Source: Actinomyces sp. (GTDB lineage Bacteria; Actinomycetota; Actinomycetes; Actinomycetales; Actinomycetaceae). Taken from it: a stretch of 23,693 nt of DNA. The translations under genes and the position numbers were made by a program. The notes beneath the pieces are model-generated. The model worked only from the letters and a program-made list of their open reading frames with translations, searched no databases and was not told the origin of the DNA. The stretch is from NCBI RefSeq assembly GCF_030530635.1, contig NZ_JAUMUL010000057.1:1-23693 (forward strand), in the 5' to 3' direction. Positions 1-7,344 of this stretch are shown piece by piece. Numbering within the stretch: position 1 is the stretch's first letter; every line of letters starts with the position of its first letter.

Positions 1-258
1 CCTGCGCAGCTCGCGTACTTCCTTCTCCAGCTCCCGGATCCGCTCGGCATCGGATGTGGTGGTTCCCGGCCGGGCGCCCGCATCGACCTCGGCCCCTCTA
101 TGACCCAGGTGCGCAGCGCCTCGGGGCGGGGCGCCCAACTCCTCAGCGATCCTCCAGGTTCGCCCCCTTAGACCTCTCCGGGTCCCGACGGGCCCCTGCA
201 CAACCATCCTGGTGGCCCGCTCACGCAACCCTCTTCGGGATACTTCCCCAGGTAGCAC
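1..258 (-). pseudogene. Remnant of IS3-family transposase orfA
   Basis: Read on the minus strand, pieces of an IS3 OrfA helix-turn-helix protein can be recognised in order: KYPEE, then LRERATRMV, then RTWRIAEELG, then EALRTWV, then AEVDAG, and finally TSDAERIRELEKEVRELRR, the start of the leucine-zipper-like coiled coil. They lie in different frames, with breaks near 229, 140 and 100; the last two compensate each other. A possible original start is the GTG at 258-256. The 3' part of orfA and any orfB lie left of the window. OrfA normally binds the element ends and is fused to OrfB by programmed frameshifting. The extra frame breaks make this copy unlikely to be functional. The family is recognised from memory of its conserved segments, not from a search. 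Confidence 0.7.
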
Positions 259-294
259 TCCCGACAATGAACCTTCCGTGCATTCACTGCCCCC

Positions 295-314
295 ATAAAA
301 CCCGGCGCAGTTCA
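295..314 (-). repeat. Candidate terminal inverted repeat of the IS3 remnant
   Basis: On the minus strand the sequence starting at 314 reads TGAACTGCGCCGGGTTTTAT. This resembles IS3-family ends, which start with TG and have a G/C block followed by a T-run. It lies about 55 bases upstream of the probable orfA start, a usual distance. The partner end is outside the window, so the assignment is inferred. Confidence 0.3.
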
Positions 315-529
315 ACCCGTGGTGCTCTTGCCGTGCAGCCGGTCTTTGGCCCTGGCCGGTGCGAGACAACGGTCGATGGCCTGTCACGCGCATAGGGACG
401 CCCGGCTCACGCCTCACCTGCCGGCTGTAGCGGTCAGTGCCGCCCCGTCGGCGCCGCCTGCGCCTACGGCGAACGTCGGATGCGTCAATAGCATCGAGTT
501 GTGAGTGTGGTCACGCGGCGATAGTGTGC
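315..529. other. Noncoding stretch between IS remnant and MauE-like gene
   Basis: No reading frame here, on either strand, shows codon bias, a ribosome binding site or a recognisable family. The short open frames are arginine/proline-rich translations of GC-rich DNA. The sequence may be eroded mobile-element flank. A promoter candidate for the next gene begins at 530. Confidence 0.5.
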
Positions 530-558
530 TTGACCGCAGAGATCGCGGTAAGTATGGT
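530..558 (+). promoter_or_regulatory. Candidate sigma-70-type promoter of the MauE-like gene
   Basis: TTGACC (530-535) and TATGGT (553-558) are separated by exactly 17 bases, matching the TTGACA/TATAAT consensus at 5/6 and 4/6 positions. Transcription would start near 565, leaving a leader of about 70 bases before the ATG at 637. Confidence 0.45.
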
Positions 559-636
559 GTCAATCACCAACTGGTGCCCTGTCTCTGAATTGGAAGTGAT
601 TACCGTGAAGCGTCGTTCGGTGGCTAGGTGATCGCG

Positions 637-1203
637 ATGGGGGCTGTTGCCTATGTATTAGGTGTGGCGCGAATCCTGATCGGCATGCTGCTGGTGGTGA
701 GCGCGTACGGAAAGCTGGGGCAGGTCTACCAGCAGGGCGTGAGTGATGTGCTCGGATACCGGTTGGTCGGTCGACGCGGTGCAGACCTGGTGGCCTTCTT
801 CCTGCCGGTGGTGGAGATGCTGCTCGCCGCCGCCCTGGTAATGGGCGTCCTGATCCCCGCATCGGACCTGGTCGCGGCCGCATTCTTCGTGTTGTTGGCG
901 GGAGTGGCGGCAAGTGCCTTGGCAAGAGGTCTGGTGACGGACTGCGGCTGCTGGGGCTCGCTCGCCCGCAGGCGAGTAGGCCCGGTCGTGGTGGCCCGCA
1001 ACCTGGTCATCGCCGCCCTGCTGCTGGCCGACGTGTTCCTCATAGAACAGCAGCGTCTGGTTCTGGTCGACTCGCTGCAATCACCCGCCTATATGGGAAT
1101 GGGAGTTGTTGTGGTGCTACTTCTGTTCCAGCGCCGGTCCCAGCGTCGCGCGGTAACACGAAACTCGCATCTCGCCGCAGCGCCGAACTCGCCGGCGGCG
1201 TAG
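637..1203 (+). CDS. MauE/DoxX-like integral membrane protein
   Basis: A 188-residue protein with four to five hydrophobic helices. A TDCGCWG motif sits in the loop after the third helix; the paired cysteines are typical of the MauE family, membrane proteins linked to disulfide handling in methylamine dehydrogenase maturation and of the wider DoxX-like group. I chose the ATG at 637 over the upstream in-frame GTG at 628 because AGGTG (625-629) is well placed as its ribosome binding site. The tail (RRSQRRAVTRNSHLAAAPNSPAA) is basic and then Ala/Pro-rich, probably cytoplasmic. No thioredoxin, TlpA or methylamine gene lies nearby, so this is an orphan and its redox partner is unknown. The membrane topology is well supported; the family assignment rests mainly on the CGC motif and helix pattern. 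Confidence 0.65.
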   Translation: MGAVAYVLGVARILIGMLLVVSAYGKLGQVYQQGVSDVLGYRLVGRRGADLVAFFLPVVEMLLAAALVMGVLIPASDLVAAAFFVLLAGVAASALARGLVTDCGCWGSLARRRVGPVVVARNLVIAALLLADVFLIEQQRLVLVDSLQSPAYMGMGVVVVLLLFQRRSQRRAVTRNSHLAAAPNSPAA

Positions 1204-1254
1204 ACCACACCCGCAGCGGCGGTGGGGGATACGGAACCTGAACCCGTGATCGGC

Positions 1255-1266
1255 TAGATTCGGGCC
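1255..1266 (+). promoter_or_regulatory. Candidate -10 element giving a leaderless parE transcript
   Basis: TAGATT (1255-1260) fits the TANNNT -10 pattern and is followed by six bases and then the GTG start at 1267. Transcription would begin at or next to the start codon. No Shine-Dalgarno sequence precedes the GTG, which agrees with leaderless translation, common in actinobacteria. I see no convincing -35. Confidence 0.5.
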
Positions 1267-3474
1267 GTGCCAGATTCCTCCCAGTCCTACTCCGCCCGTC
1301 ACCTCTCCGTGCTGGAGGGGCTTGAGGCTGTACGCAAGCGCCCTGGCATGTACATCGGCTCCACCGACCAGCGGGGCCTGATGCACTGTGTATGGGAGAT
1401 CATCGACAACGGTGTGGACGAGGCCCTGGAGGGCTATGGGGACCGCATCGCCGTCGTCGTCCACGCCGACGGATCCATTGAGGTGCGCGACACCGGGCGG
1501 GGCGTGCCCGTGGACGTGGAGCCCTCCTCCGGTCTGACCGGCGTAGAGTTGGTCTACACCAAGCTGCACGCCGGCGGAAAATTCGGCGGTGGCTCCTACG
1601 GCTCCGCCGGCGGCCTGCACGGGGTGGGCGCCAGCGTGGTCAACGCTCTGTCAGCCCGCATGGACGTGGAGGTGGACCGCGGCGGAAAGACCTACGCCAT
1701 GAGCTTTCGCCGCGGCGTGCCCGGCGTCTTCACCGACCCCGCCACCGGCCCCACCCCCGACGCCCCCTTCGAGGAGTACACCGAGGCCACGCAGTTGCGC
1801 GTGGTCGGCAAGGTTCGGCGCGGCGTCACCGGTACCCGAGTGCGTTACTGGGCCGACCCCGAGATCTTCCCCGCCCCCGGTCAATACGACATCACCGCCC
1901 TGCGGGCCCGACTGCGGCAGACCAGCTTCCTGGTACCCGGGCTCACCCTCACCCTCACCGATGAGCGCGGCCCCGAAGCGGTCTCAGCCACGGCCGGCAG
2001 CGGCACCGACCCGGCCCTGGGAGCCAAGGCGGAGCGCGGTGCGGAGGGCGACCTGTTCGACTCCGGCGCGGCGGAAGAGGAGGGCCCGGAGGTCTTCCGT
2101 GCCGAGGGCGGCACCGCCGACTTCGTCGACTTCCTGGCCACCGACGGCTCCGTGACCGACACCTTCCGCCTGACCGGTGAGGGCGCCTACACCGAGACCG
2201 TGCAGCAGCTCGACAAGCGCACTGGCCACCTGCGGCCCACCGAGGTTGAACGCACCTGCACCGTGGACGTCGCCCTGCGCTGGGGTATCGGCTACGACAC
2301 CACCGAGCGCTCCTTCGTCAACATCATCGCCACCCCCATGGGTGGAACCCACCTGACCGGCTTCGAACAGGCCGTCACCAAGGTGCTGCGCAAACAGATC
2401 GATGCCAACTCCCGGGCGCTGAAGGTCACCAGCCGTGACGGGCGCATAGAGAAGGACGACATCCTCGCCGGGATGACCGCCGTCATCACCGTGCGCGTCC
2501 CCGAGCCGCAGTTCGAGGGGCAGACCAAGGAGGTGCTCGGCACCGCGCCCGTACGGCAGATAGTCGCCAAGGTGGTGGAGAAGGAGCTAACCGCCCTGCT
2601 GACCTCCTCCAAGCGCGACCTGAAGACCCAGTCGCGCGCCCTGCAGGAGAAGATCGTCGGCGAGATGCGCGCCCGCGTCTCCGCCCGCATGCACAAGGAG
2701 ATCACCCGCCGCAAAACCGCCCTGGAGACCTCCACCCTGCCCGCGAAGCTGGCCGACTGCCGCTCCGACGACGTCGCCTCCTCCGAACTGTTCATCGTTG
2801 AGGGGGATTCCGCCCTGGGGACTGCCAAGAACGCCCGCAACAGCGAGTTCCAGGCACTGCTGCCAATACGGGGAAAGATCCTCAACGTGCAGAAGGCCTC
2901 CCAGGCGGACATGCTGCGCAACGCCGAGTGCTCCGCGATCATCCAGGTGGTCGGGGCCGGCTCCGGACGCACCTTCGATCTGGAGGCCGCCCGCTACGGC
3001 AAGGTCATCCTGATGACCGACGCCGACGTCGACGGCGCCCACATCCGCACCCTGCTGCTGACGCTGTTCTTCCGGTACATGCGTCCCATGATCGAGGCCG
3101 GCCGCGTCTTCGCCGCCGTGCCCCCGCTGCACCGGATCGAGGTGAGTGCGCAGGGCCGTCGCAAGCGGGAGATCATCTACACCTACTCCGATGAGGAGTT
3201 GGTCACCACGCTGCGCAAGTTGGAGAGGCAGGGCCGCAGCTTCAAAGAGCCCCAGCGCTACAAGGGCCTGGGGGAGATGGATGCTCACCAGTTGGCCGAG
3301 ACCACCATGGAGCCGGAGCATCGCACTCTGAGGCGCATCACCCTGGGGGATGAGGCCGAACTGATCGAGGCGGAGAACGTCTTCGAACTGCTCATGGGCT
3401 CCAGCGTGGAGCCGCGCCGTGACTTCATCATCGAGGGCGCCTCAGACATCGACCGCGAGCGCATTGACGCCTGA
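1267..3474 (+). CDS. parE: DNA topoisomerase IV subunit B (ParE)
   Basis: A 735-residue type IIA topoisomerase ATPase subunit that works with ParC (not in the window) to decatenate chromosomes. The GHKL ATP site is visible: EIIDNGVDEA (residues 44-53, with E44, N48 and D51) and the glycine-rich lid around GGLHGVGASVVNAL. The TOPRIM domain has EGDSALGTAKNARNSEFQ from E512 and the metal-binding DAD at 585-587, followed by RYKGLGEMD. The EGDSALG and LLPIRGKILNVQKAS forms point to the actinobacterial ParE branch rather than GyrB, which normally has EGDSAGG. An acidic low-complexity linker of about 40 residues (roughly 238-280) separates transducer subdomains and is probably flexible. The GTG start follows a -10-like hexamer by six bases, so the mRNA is probably leaderless. 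A hairpin follows the stop codon directly. Confidence 0.92.
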   Translation: MPDSSQSYSARHLSVLEGLEAVRKRPGMYIGSTDQRGLMHCVWEIIDNGVDEALEGYGDRIAVVVHADGSIEVRDTGRGVPVDVEPSSGLTGVELVYTKLHAGGKFGGGSYGSAGGLHGVGASVVNALSARMDVEVDRGGKTYAMSFRRGVPGVFTDPATGPTPDAPFEEYTEATQLRVVGKVRRGVTGTRVRYWADPEIFPAPGQYDITALRARLRQTSFLVPGLTLTLTDERGPEAVSATAGSGTDPALGAKAERGAEGDLFDSGAAEEEGPEVFRAEGGTADFVDFLATDGSVTDTFRLTGEGAYTETVQQLDKRTGHLRPTEVERTCTVDVALRWGIGYDTTERSFVNIIATPMGGTHLTGFEQAVTKVLRKQIDANSRALKVTSRDGRIEKDDILAGMTAVITVRVPEPQFEGQTKEVLGTAPVRQIVAKVVEKELTALLTSSKRDLKTQSRALQEKIVGEMRARVSARMHKEITRRKTALETSTLPAKLADCRSDDVASSELFIVEGDSALGTAKNARNSEFQALLPIRGKILNVQKASQADMLRNAECSAIIQVVGAGSGRTFDLEAARYGKVILMTDADVDGAHIRTLLLTLFFRYMRPMIEAGRVFAAVPPLHRIEVSAQGRRKREIIYTYSDEELVTTLRKLERQGRSFKEPQRYKGLGEMDAHQLAETTMEPEHRTLRRITLGDEAELIEAENVFELLMGSSVEPRRDFIIEGASDIDRERIDA

Positions 3475-3497
3475 GCAGGCGGCCGTCGAGCGCCTGC
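3475..3497 (+). terminator. Hairpin directly after parE
   Basis: GCAGGCG (3475-3481) and CGCCTGC (3491-3497) form a perfect 7-bp stem around a 9-base loop, starting at the base after the parE stop. There is no U-tract, as is common for actinobacterial terminators. Confidence 0.5.
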
Positions 3498-3600
3498 GCC
3501 CGCCAGGCCGCCCTGACCGATGTCCGGGCTCGGGTAACCTGGCCCAAGTCATCTGCTCGTATGCCCGAGGTCGGGCGCCGTCCCGTCGAAGGAGACGCAT

Positions 3601-4653
3601 ATGACACCCGTTTACGGATCAACCCGTCGCACCGGCCCGGGCGGCCCATGGGCTATGTTCCGTCCGGGGCCTCGCTCGGCGTTGCCTCGCATCCTCACCT
3701 GGGCGCCGCTCGGACCGCGTGACAACGGAGAGCTGGCGGAACTGATCGCCCGCTCCGAGGCAGTCGACAATCCCCCCTACCGCACCAGTGCCCAGGAGAC
3801 CGCCGAGTACTTCGTTGATCCCACCTACTCCGGGGTGGCCGGACGTGACGCGGACGGCATCATGCGCGCCTTCGGGCTGGTGCGGCTGCGCCCGGCCGGG
3901 GAGATCTACGCCTCCATGACCGGGACGGTCGACCCGCAGTGGCGCAAACGCGGTATCGGAGTGGCGCTGCTGCATTGGCAGACCGAGCGGGCCCGGCACC
4001 TCATTGGCGCCGAGCGGGCCGGGGAGCCCATCGGCGCCGCGGCCGTCGTGCCCGCACACATCGTCACCACCGTTCTGGAGGACGACGAGCGCATGAAGAA
4101 CCACCTGGCGGAGCTGCGGTTCGAACCCCGCCGGTGGTACCGGGAGGTGCGCCGACCCCTGTCCGATCCCATCCCCGAGGTGGAGCTGGACGGCTTCCTC
4201 AGCATCGAGCCCTGGTCGGAGGAGCTGGATGACGCCGTGCGCCGCGCCCACAACCAGGCCTTTGCCGACTCCGGCGGCGGCAGCATGAGCCCGGAGGAGT
4301 GGCGAGCCGGACGGGCCTACTTCGCTCCGCAGTGGAGCTTCGTGGCGGTGGATCGGTCGGGGGATCGAGCCCGGGTCGCCGGTTACGTGCTGTCCAGCCG
4401 CTATGAGCAGGACTGGGACGCACTGGGCTGGCGCGAGGGCTACACCGACGTCATTGGGGTGCTCGCCGACTACCGGTCCCGCGACGCCGGTCCGGCACTG
4501 CTGACGGCGGTGATGCGCGCCTATGCCGCCGACGACATGGAGTATGCGGCCGCAGGCTTCGAGTCCGACGACCCCAGTGGAGCGATCGACCTGTTCCGCG
4601 ACCTCGGTTACACCGCCACCCGCGGCACCATCCTGTACGGCCTGGATATGTGA
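3601..4653 (+). CDS. Two-domain GNAT-family N-acetyltransferase
   Basis: A 350-residue protein with two GNAT-like halves. The N-terminal half (about 30-190) has a clear acetyl-CoA-binding motif A: TVDPQWRKRGIGVALLHW, with the RxxGIG pyrophosphate loop at 115-120. The C-terminal half (about 195-350) repeats the fold in weaker form: IGVLADYRSRDAGPALLTAVM, then FESDDPSGAIDLFRDLGY, the usual end of a GNAT domain. The duplicated layout resembles mycothiol synthase and Eis-like acetyltransferases, but the acceptor cannot be read from sequence. The ATG at 3601 is preceded by AAGGAG (3589-3594) at a 6-base spacing. The gene stands alone between two hairpins. Confidence 0.8.
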   Translation: MTPVYGSTRRTGPGGPWAMFRPGPRSALPRILTWAPLGPRDNGELAELIARSEAVDNPPYRTSAQETAEYFVDPTYSGVAGRDADGIMRAFGLVRLRPAGEIYASMTGTVDPQWRKRGIGVALLHWQTERARHLIGAERAGEPIGAAAVVPAHIVTTVLEDDERMKNHLAELRFEPRRWYREVRRPLSDPIPEVELDGFLSIEPWSEELDDAVRRAHNQAFADSGGGSMSPEEWRAGRAYFAPQWSFVAVDRSGDRARVAGYVLSSRYEQDWDALGWREGYTDVIGVLADYRSRDAGPALLTAVMRAYAADDMEYAAAGFESDDPSGAIDLFRDLGYTATRGTILYGLDM

Positions 4654-4690
4654 TCCAGGCGCTTGCCGGTGCAAAGATTCCGGCCCGCGT

Positions 4691-4710
4691 CGGCGGCCCG
4701 TCGGCCGCCG
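4691..4710 (+). terminator. Terminator-like hairpin after the GNAT gene
   Basis: CGGCGGCC (4691-4698) and GGCCGCCG (4703-4710) form a perfect 8-bp stem with a CGTC tetraloop, 37 bases after the acetyltransferase stop. No U-tract follows. Confidence 0.5.
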
Positions 4711-4767
4711 GTGGCCGGCGCCTGGCGCCCCGCGGCCCAACAGGACAGGCCGTATATCTATCCGTGA

Positions 4768-4788
4768 CGTTAATCGTTTGACTTAACG
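4768..4788 (+). promoter_or_regulatory. Candidate LacI-type operator/promoter before the sugar locus
   Basis: CGTTAA (4768-4773) and TTAACG (4783-4788) are perfect inverted halves around nine bases. An overlapping pseudo-palindrome, GTTAATCGTTTGAC (4769-4782), has the central CG typical of LacI-family operators and pairs at five of seven positions. A -35-like TTGACT lies at 4778-4783, inside the dyad, so a bound repressor would block it. No good -10 follows (CAAACT at 4802-4807 is the nearest). This AT-rich patch stands out from its surroundings. I infer autoregulation by the LacI protein encoded 70 bases downstream. Confidence 0.45.
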
Positions 4789-4858
4789 GATGTCAGAGCG
4801 GCAAACTCGTGCCGACGGCTGATGTAGTCCGGCTCACTCGCAGGCGAATAGGAGGACG

Positions 4859-5866
4859 ATGACGACTCTGGTCGAGGTCGCCGCGGCGGCTCGAGTGTCC
4901 ACCGCCACCGCCTCGTTGGTGCTCGCCGGCAAGGACCGGGGACGGGTCTCGGATGGCACCGCGGCGCGCGTGCGTGCCGCCGCCGAGGAACTCGGTTACG
5001 TGCGCGACGCGCTGGCCGGCGGCATGCGCAACCGCCGTACCCGCACCGTCGGCGTGCTCGGCGAGCGCGTGCTATCCACTCCTTATGCGGTCGCCATGAT
5101 CGATGCGATCCTAACCGCCAGTAGACAACTGGGCTGGTCGGTGCTGCTGACCGACTCCGGCGGACAGCCCGAGCAGACACGACGTGCAGTAAGGGAACTG
5201 CGATCCCGGCGTGTCGACGTCATTGTCCACGCCGCCATGTATCACCAGCAGGTGCACGTGCCCGCGGAATTGACGAATGTTGCGGTGCTGAACGGTTTCG
5301 CGGACCGGGAGGGCGTCGTCGGCGTCGTACCCGATGAGGAGGCGGCCGCCCGGGCCGCCGTCACCCACCTGCTGGAACTGGGGCACCGTCGGATCGGGCA
5401 CATCACCCACGATGACTCCACGATCGCCATAGGGCTGCGACGCGCGGCGTATGAGAACACGCTGCGCGAGGCCGGGATAGCGCCGGATGAGTCCCTCGTC
5501 ATCAGCGGCGGCAATAAGCCCGAGGAGGCCGAGGCCTCCGCGCGTCGGCTACTGGACCGCGCGGAGCGCCCCACCGCGGTCTTCTGCTACAACGACGGCA
5601 TGGCCGCCGGCGTGTACCGCGTCGCGGCCGCCCTGGGGATAGCCATCCCCGAACAGTTGTCCGTCATCGGTTTCGACGATCTGCAGCTGATCTCCACCAA
5701 CCTCGCGCCGCAACTGACCACCATGCGCCTGCCCCACTATGAGATGGCCGACTGGCTCGTGCGCCGCCTGATCACCCAGCAGCTGCCCGATTCCGCCGGA
5801 GTACACCGCTTCCCCTGCGAACTAGTGGTCCGCAAATCCACCGCCCCACCCGACACCGCAACCTGA
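4859..5866 (+). CDS. LacI-family transcriptional repressor of the sugar locus
   Basis: A 335-residue LacI/GalR regulator. Residues 1-57 are the DNA-binding head: the helix-turn-helix TTLVEVAAAARVSTATASLVL, then VSDGTAARVRAAAEELGY leading to the hinge. The rest is a periplasmic-binding-protein-like effector domain, ending with the signature VIGFDDLQLISTNLAPQLTTM. AGGAGG (4850-4855) lies three bases before the ATG, a short spacing. The gene is codirectional with, and 111 bases upstream of, the binding-protein gene, so it probably controls the sugar uptake and hydrolase genes and binds their imported sugar or a breakdown product. The recognition-helix region STATASLVL replaces the more usual SxxTVSRVL, which may alter operator preference. 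Family assignment is firm; the effector is unknown. Confidence 0.9.
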   Translation: MTTLVEVAAAARVSTATASLVLAGKDRGRVSDGTAARVRAAAEELGYVRDALAGGMRNRRTRTVGVLGERVLSTPYAVAMIDAILTASRQLGWSVLLTDSGGQPEQTRRAVRELRSRRVDVIVHAAMYHQQVHVPAELTNVAVLNGFADREGVVGVVPDEEAAARAAVTHLLELGHRRIGHITHDDSTIAIGLRRAAYENTLREAGIAPDESLVISGGNKPEEAEASARRLLDRAERPTAVFCYNDGMAAGVYRVAAALGIAIPEQLSVIGFDDLQLISTNLAPQLTTMRLPHYEMADWLVRRLITQQLPDSAGVHRFPCELVVRKSTAPPDTAT

Positions 5867-5977
5867 TCCGGTTGCGTGCTACGGGCCCCACGTCAGTGAG
5901 AGGCCGTCACACCCCACATGCCCCGGGGTCACCCCGACTCCGGTCAACCATCCCCTCCGAAACACGAAGGAGTGTCC

Positions 5978-7273
5978 ATGTCCACCACTCGCCGCACTTT
6001 CCTCGGCCTCGGCGCCTCCGCCGCCGTGGCCGCCACCCTGGCCGCCTGTTCCTCTCAGCAGGGCGGCTCCGGATCCGGTTCCTCGGGCGCTATCAGCCTG
6101 TGGACCCACAACGGCGGTAACAAGGAGGAGCTCGCCGTCGTCAACAAGGCGGTCGAGGCCTTCAATGCCGCCAACCCCGACACCCCCGTTGAAGTGAAGT
6201 CCTACCCGCAGGCCTCCTACAACGACTCCATCGCGGCTGCCGCCGTCGCCGGCGACCTGCCCGACATTCTCGACCTGGACGGCCCGATCATGCCGAACTG
6301 GGCCTGGGCCGGATACCTCGCCCCGCTACAGATCTCCTCCGAGCTGGAGGACAGCATCATCGATTCCGCCAAGGGCTACTGGAACGACACCCTCTACTCG
6401 GTGGGCCCCTACGACACCTCGCTGTGCTTCCTGGGCCGCAAGTCCGCCTTCGAGGCCGCGGGCGTACCGATCCCCACGGTTGACAAGCCCTGGACCAAGG
6501 ACGAGTTCGACGCCGCCCTCGCAAAGCTCGCCGAGCTGCCCGACTACTCCTACGCGATCGACTTCTCCGTTGCTGACTCCGCTGAGTGGTGGCCCTACGC
6601 CTACGCGCCGATGCTGCAGTCCTTCGGCGGCGACTTGATCGACCGGGAGACCTTCGAGACCGCCGAGGGCTTCCTCAACGGCGACGCCGCCGTGCAGTGG
6701 GGCGAGTGGTTCCGCTCCTGCTTCACCAAGGGCTACGCCTCGCAGACGCCCGCCACCGACGGGCAGGACTTCCTCCAGGGCAAGGTCCCGCTCTACTACG
6801 CCGGCGGCTGGAAGGTACTCCAGTCCCAGGAGACCTTCGGCCAGGACGAGGTGCTCATCCTCCCGCCGGTGGACTTCGGCCAGGGCGCGCACGTCGGCGG
6901 TGGCTCCTGGCAGTGGGGCGTGTCCGCCACCAGCTCCAACCCGACGGCGGCCAACGCCTTCATCGAGTTCCTCATGCAGGATGAGTACCTGGTGGAGTAC
7001 TCCAACGCCATTGGCAACTTCCCCTCCGTGCCCTCGGCCACGCCGCAGACCGATTACTACAAGGAGGGCGGCGCACTCGAGCCCGTCTACGAGATCGGCA
7101 CCAAGTACGCACTGCTGCGCCCCGCCACACCCGGCTACAAGGTGATCTCCTCCATCTTCGACAAGGCCGCCCGTGACATCGTGTCCGGTGCGGACGTGAA
7201 GTCCACCCTGGATCAGGCGGTCAAGGACATCGACGCCGACATCAACTCCAACAACGGCTACCAGGCCAAGTGA
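5978..7273 (+). CDS. Sugar ABC transporter substrate-binding lipoprotein (CUT1)
   Basis: A 431-residue extracellular solute-binding protein. The signal peptide combines a twin-arginine motif (TTRRTFLG, residues 3-10) with a lipobox ending LAAC, so Cys24 should be lipidated and the precursor is probably exported folded by the Tat system. The mature protein starts with a Ser/Gly linker and continues ISLWTHNGGNKEELAVVNKA, the usual beginning of a carbohydrate-binding family 1 protein. Many Trp and Tyr residues (EWWPYAYAPM, GGGSWQWG) could stack against sugar rings. I chose the ATG at 5978, not an in-frame ATG at 5918, because GAAGGAG (5966-5972) is five bases upstream and it begins the signal peptide. 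The permease genes follow after an 11-bp hairpin. Confidence 0.88.
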   Translation: MSTTRRTFLGLGASAAVAATLAACSSQQGGSGSGSSGAISLWTHNGGNKEELAVVNKAVEAFNAANPDTPVEVKSYPQASYNDSIAAAAVAGDLPDILDLDGPIMPNWAWAGYLAPLQISSELEDSIIDSAKGYWNDTLYSVGPYDTSLCFLGRKSAFEAAGVPIPTVDKPWTKDEFDAALAKLAELPDYSYAIDFSVADSAEWWPYAYAPMLQSFGGDLIDRETFETAEGFLNGDAAVQWGEWFRSCFTKGYASQTPATDGQDFLQGKVPLYYAGGWKVLQSQETFGQDEVLILPPVDFGQGAHVGGGSWQWGVSATSSNPTAANAFIEFLMQDEYLVEYSNAIGNFPSVPSATPQTDYYKEGGALEPVYEIGTKYALLRPATPGYKVISSIFDKAARDIVSGADVKSTLDQAVKDIDADINSNNGYQAK

Positions 7274-7304
7274 GCCGCTGAACCAGTTCCTCCGTTCCCC
7301 AAGA

Positions 7305-7332
7305 CCGGTGGGGCGTCACGGCGCCCCACCGG
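7305..7332 (+). terminator. Intercistronic 11-bp perfect hairpin between binding protein and permease genes
   Basis: CCGGTGGGGCG (7305-7315) and CGCCCCACCGG (7322-7332) pair without mismatch around the loop TCACGG. It lies 31 bases after the binding-protein stop and two bases before the AAGGA ribosome binding site of the first permease. Such hairpins often stabilise the upstream message or partly end transcription, giving more binding protein than permease; here that role is inferred. Confidence 0.6.
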
Positions 7333-7344
7333 GAAGGAATCGTC

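Noticed and set aside
3513..3540. CTGACC-16-TAACCT promoter before the GNAT gene
   Set aside because: The -10 matches only three of six bases and the spacer is short; too weak to annotate.
3619..4740. 373-codon open frame on the minus strand
   Set aside because: It is antisense to the GNAT gene and runs through its terminator hairpin; the composition is that of a shadow frame.
5903..5918. CGTCACAC half-site upstream of the binding-protein gene, resembling the MerR dyad
   Set aside because: The matching half is missing at the required spacing, so this is probably chance.
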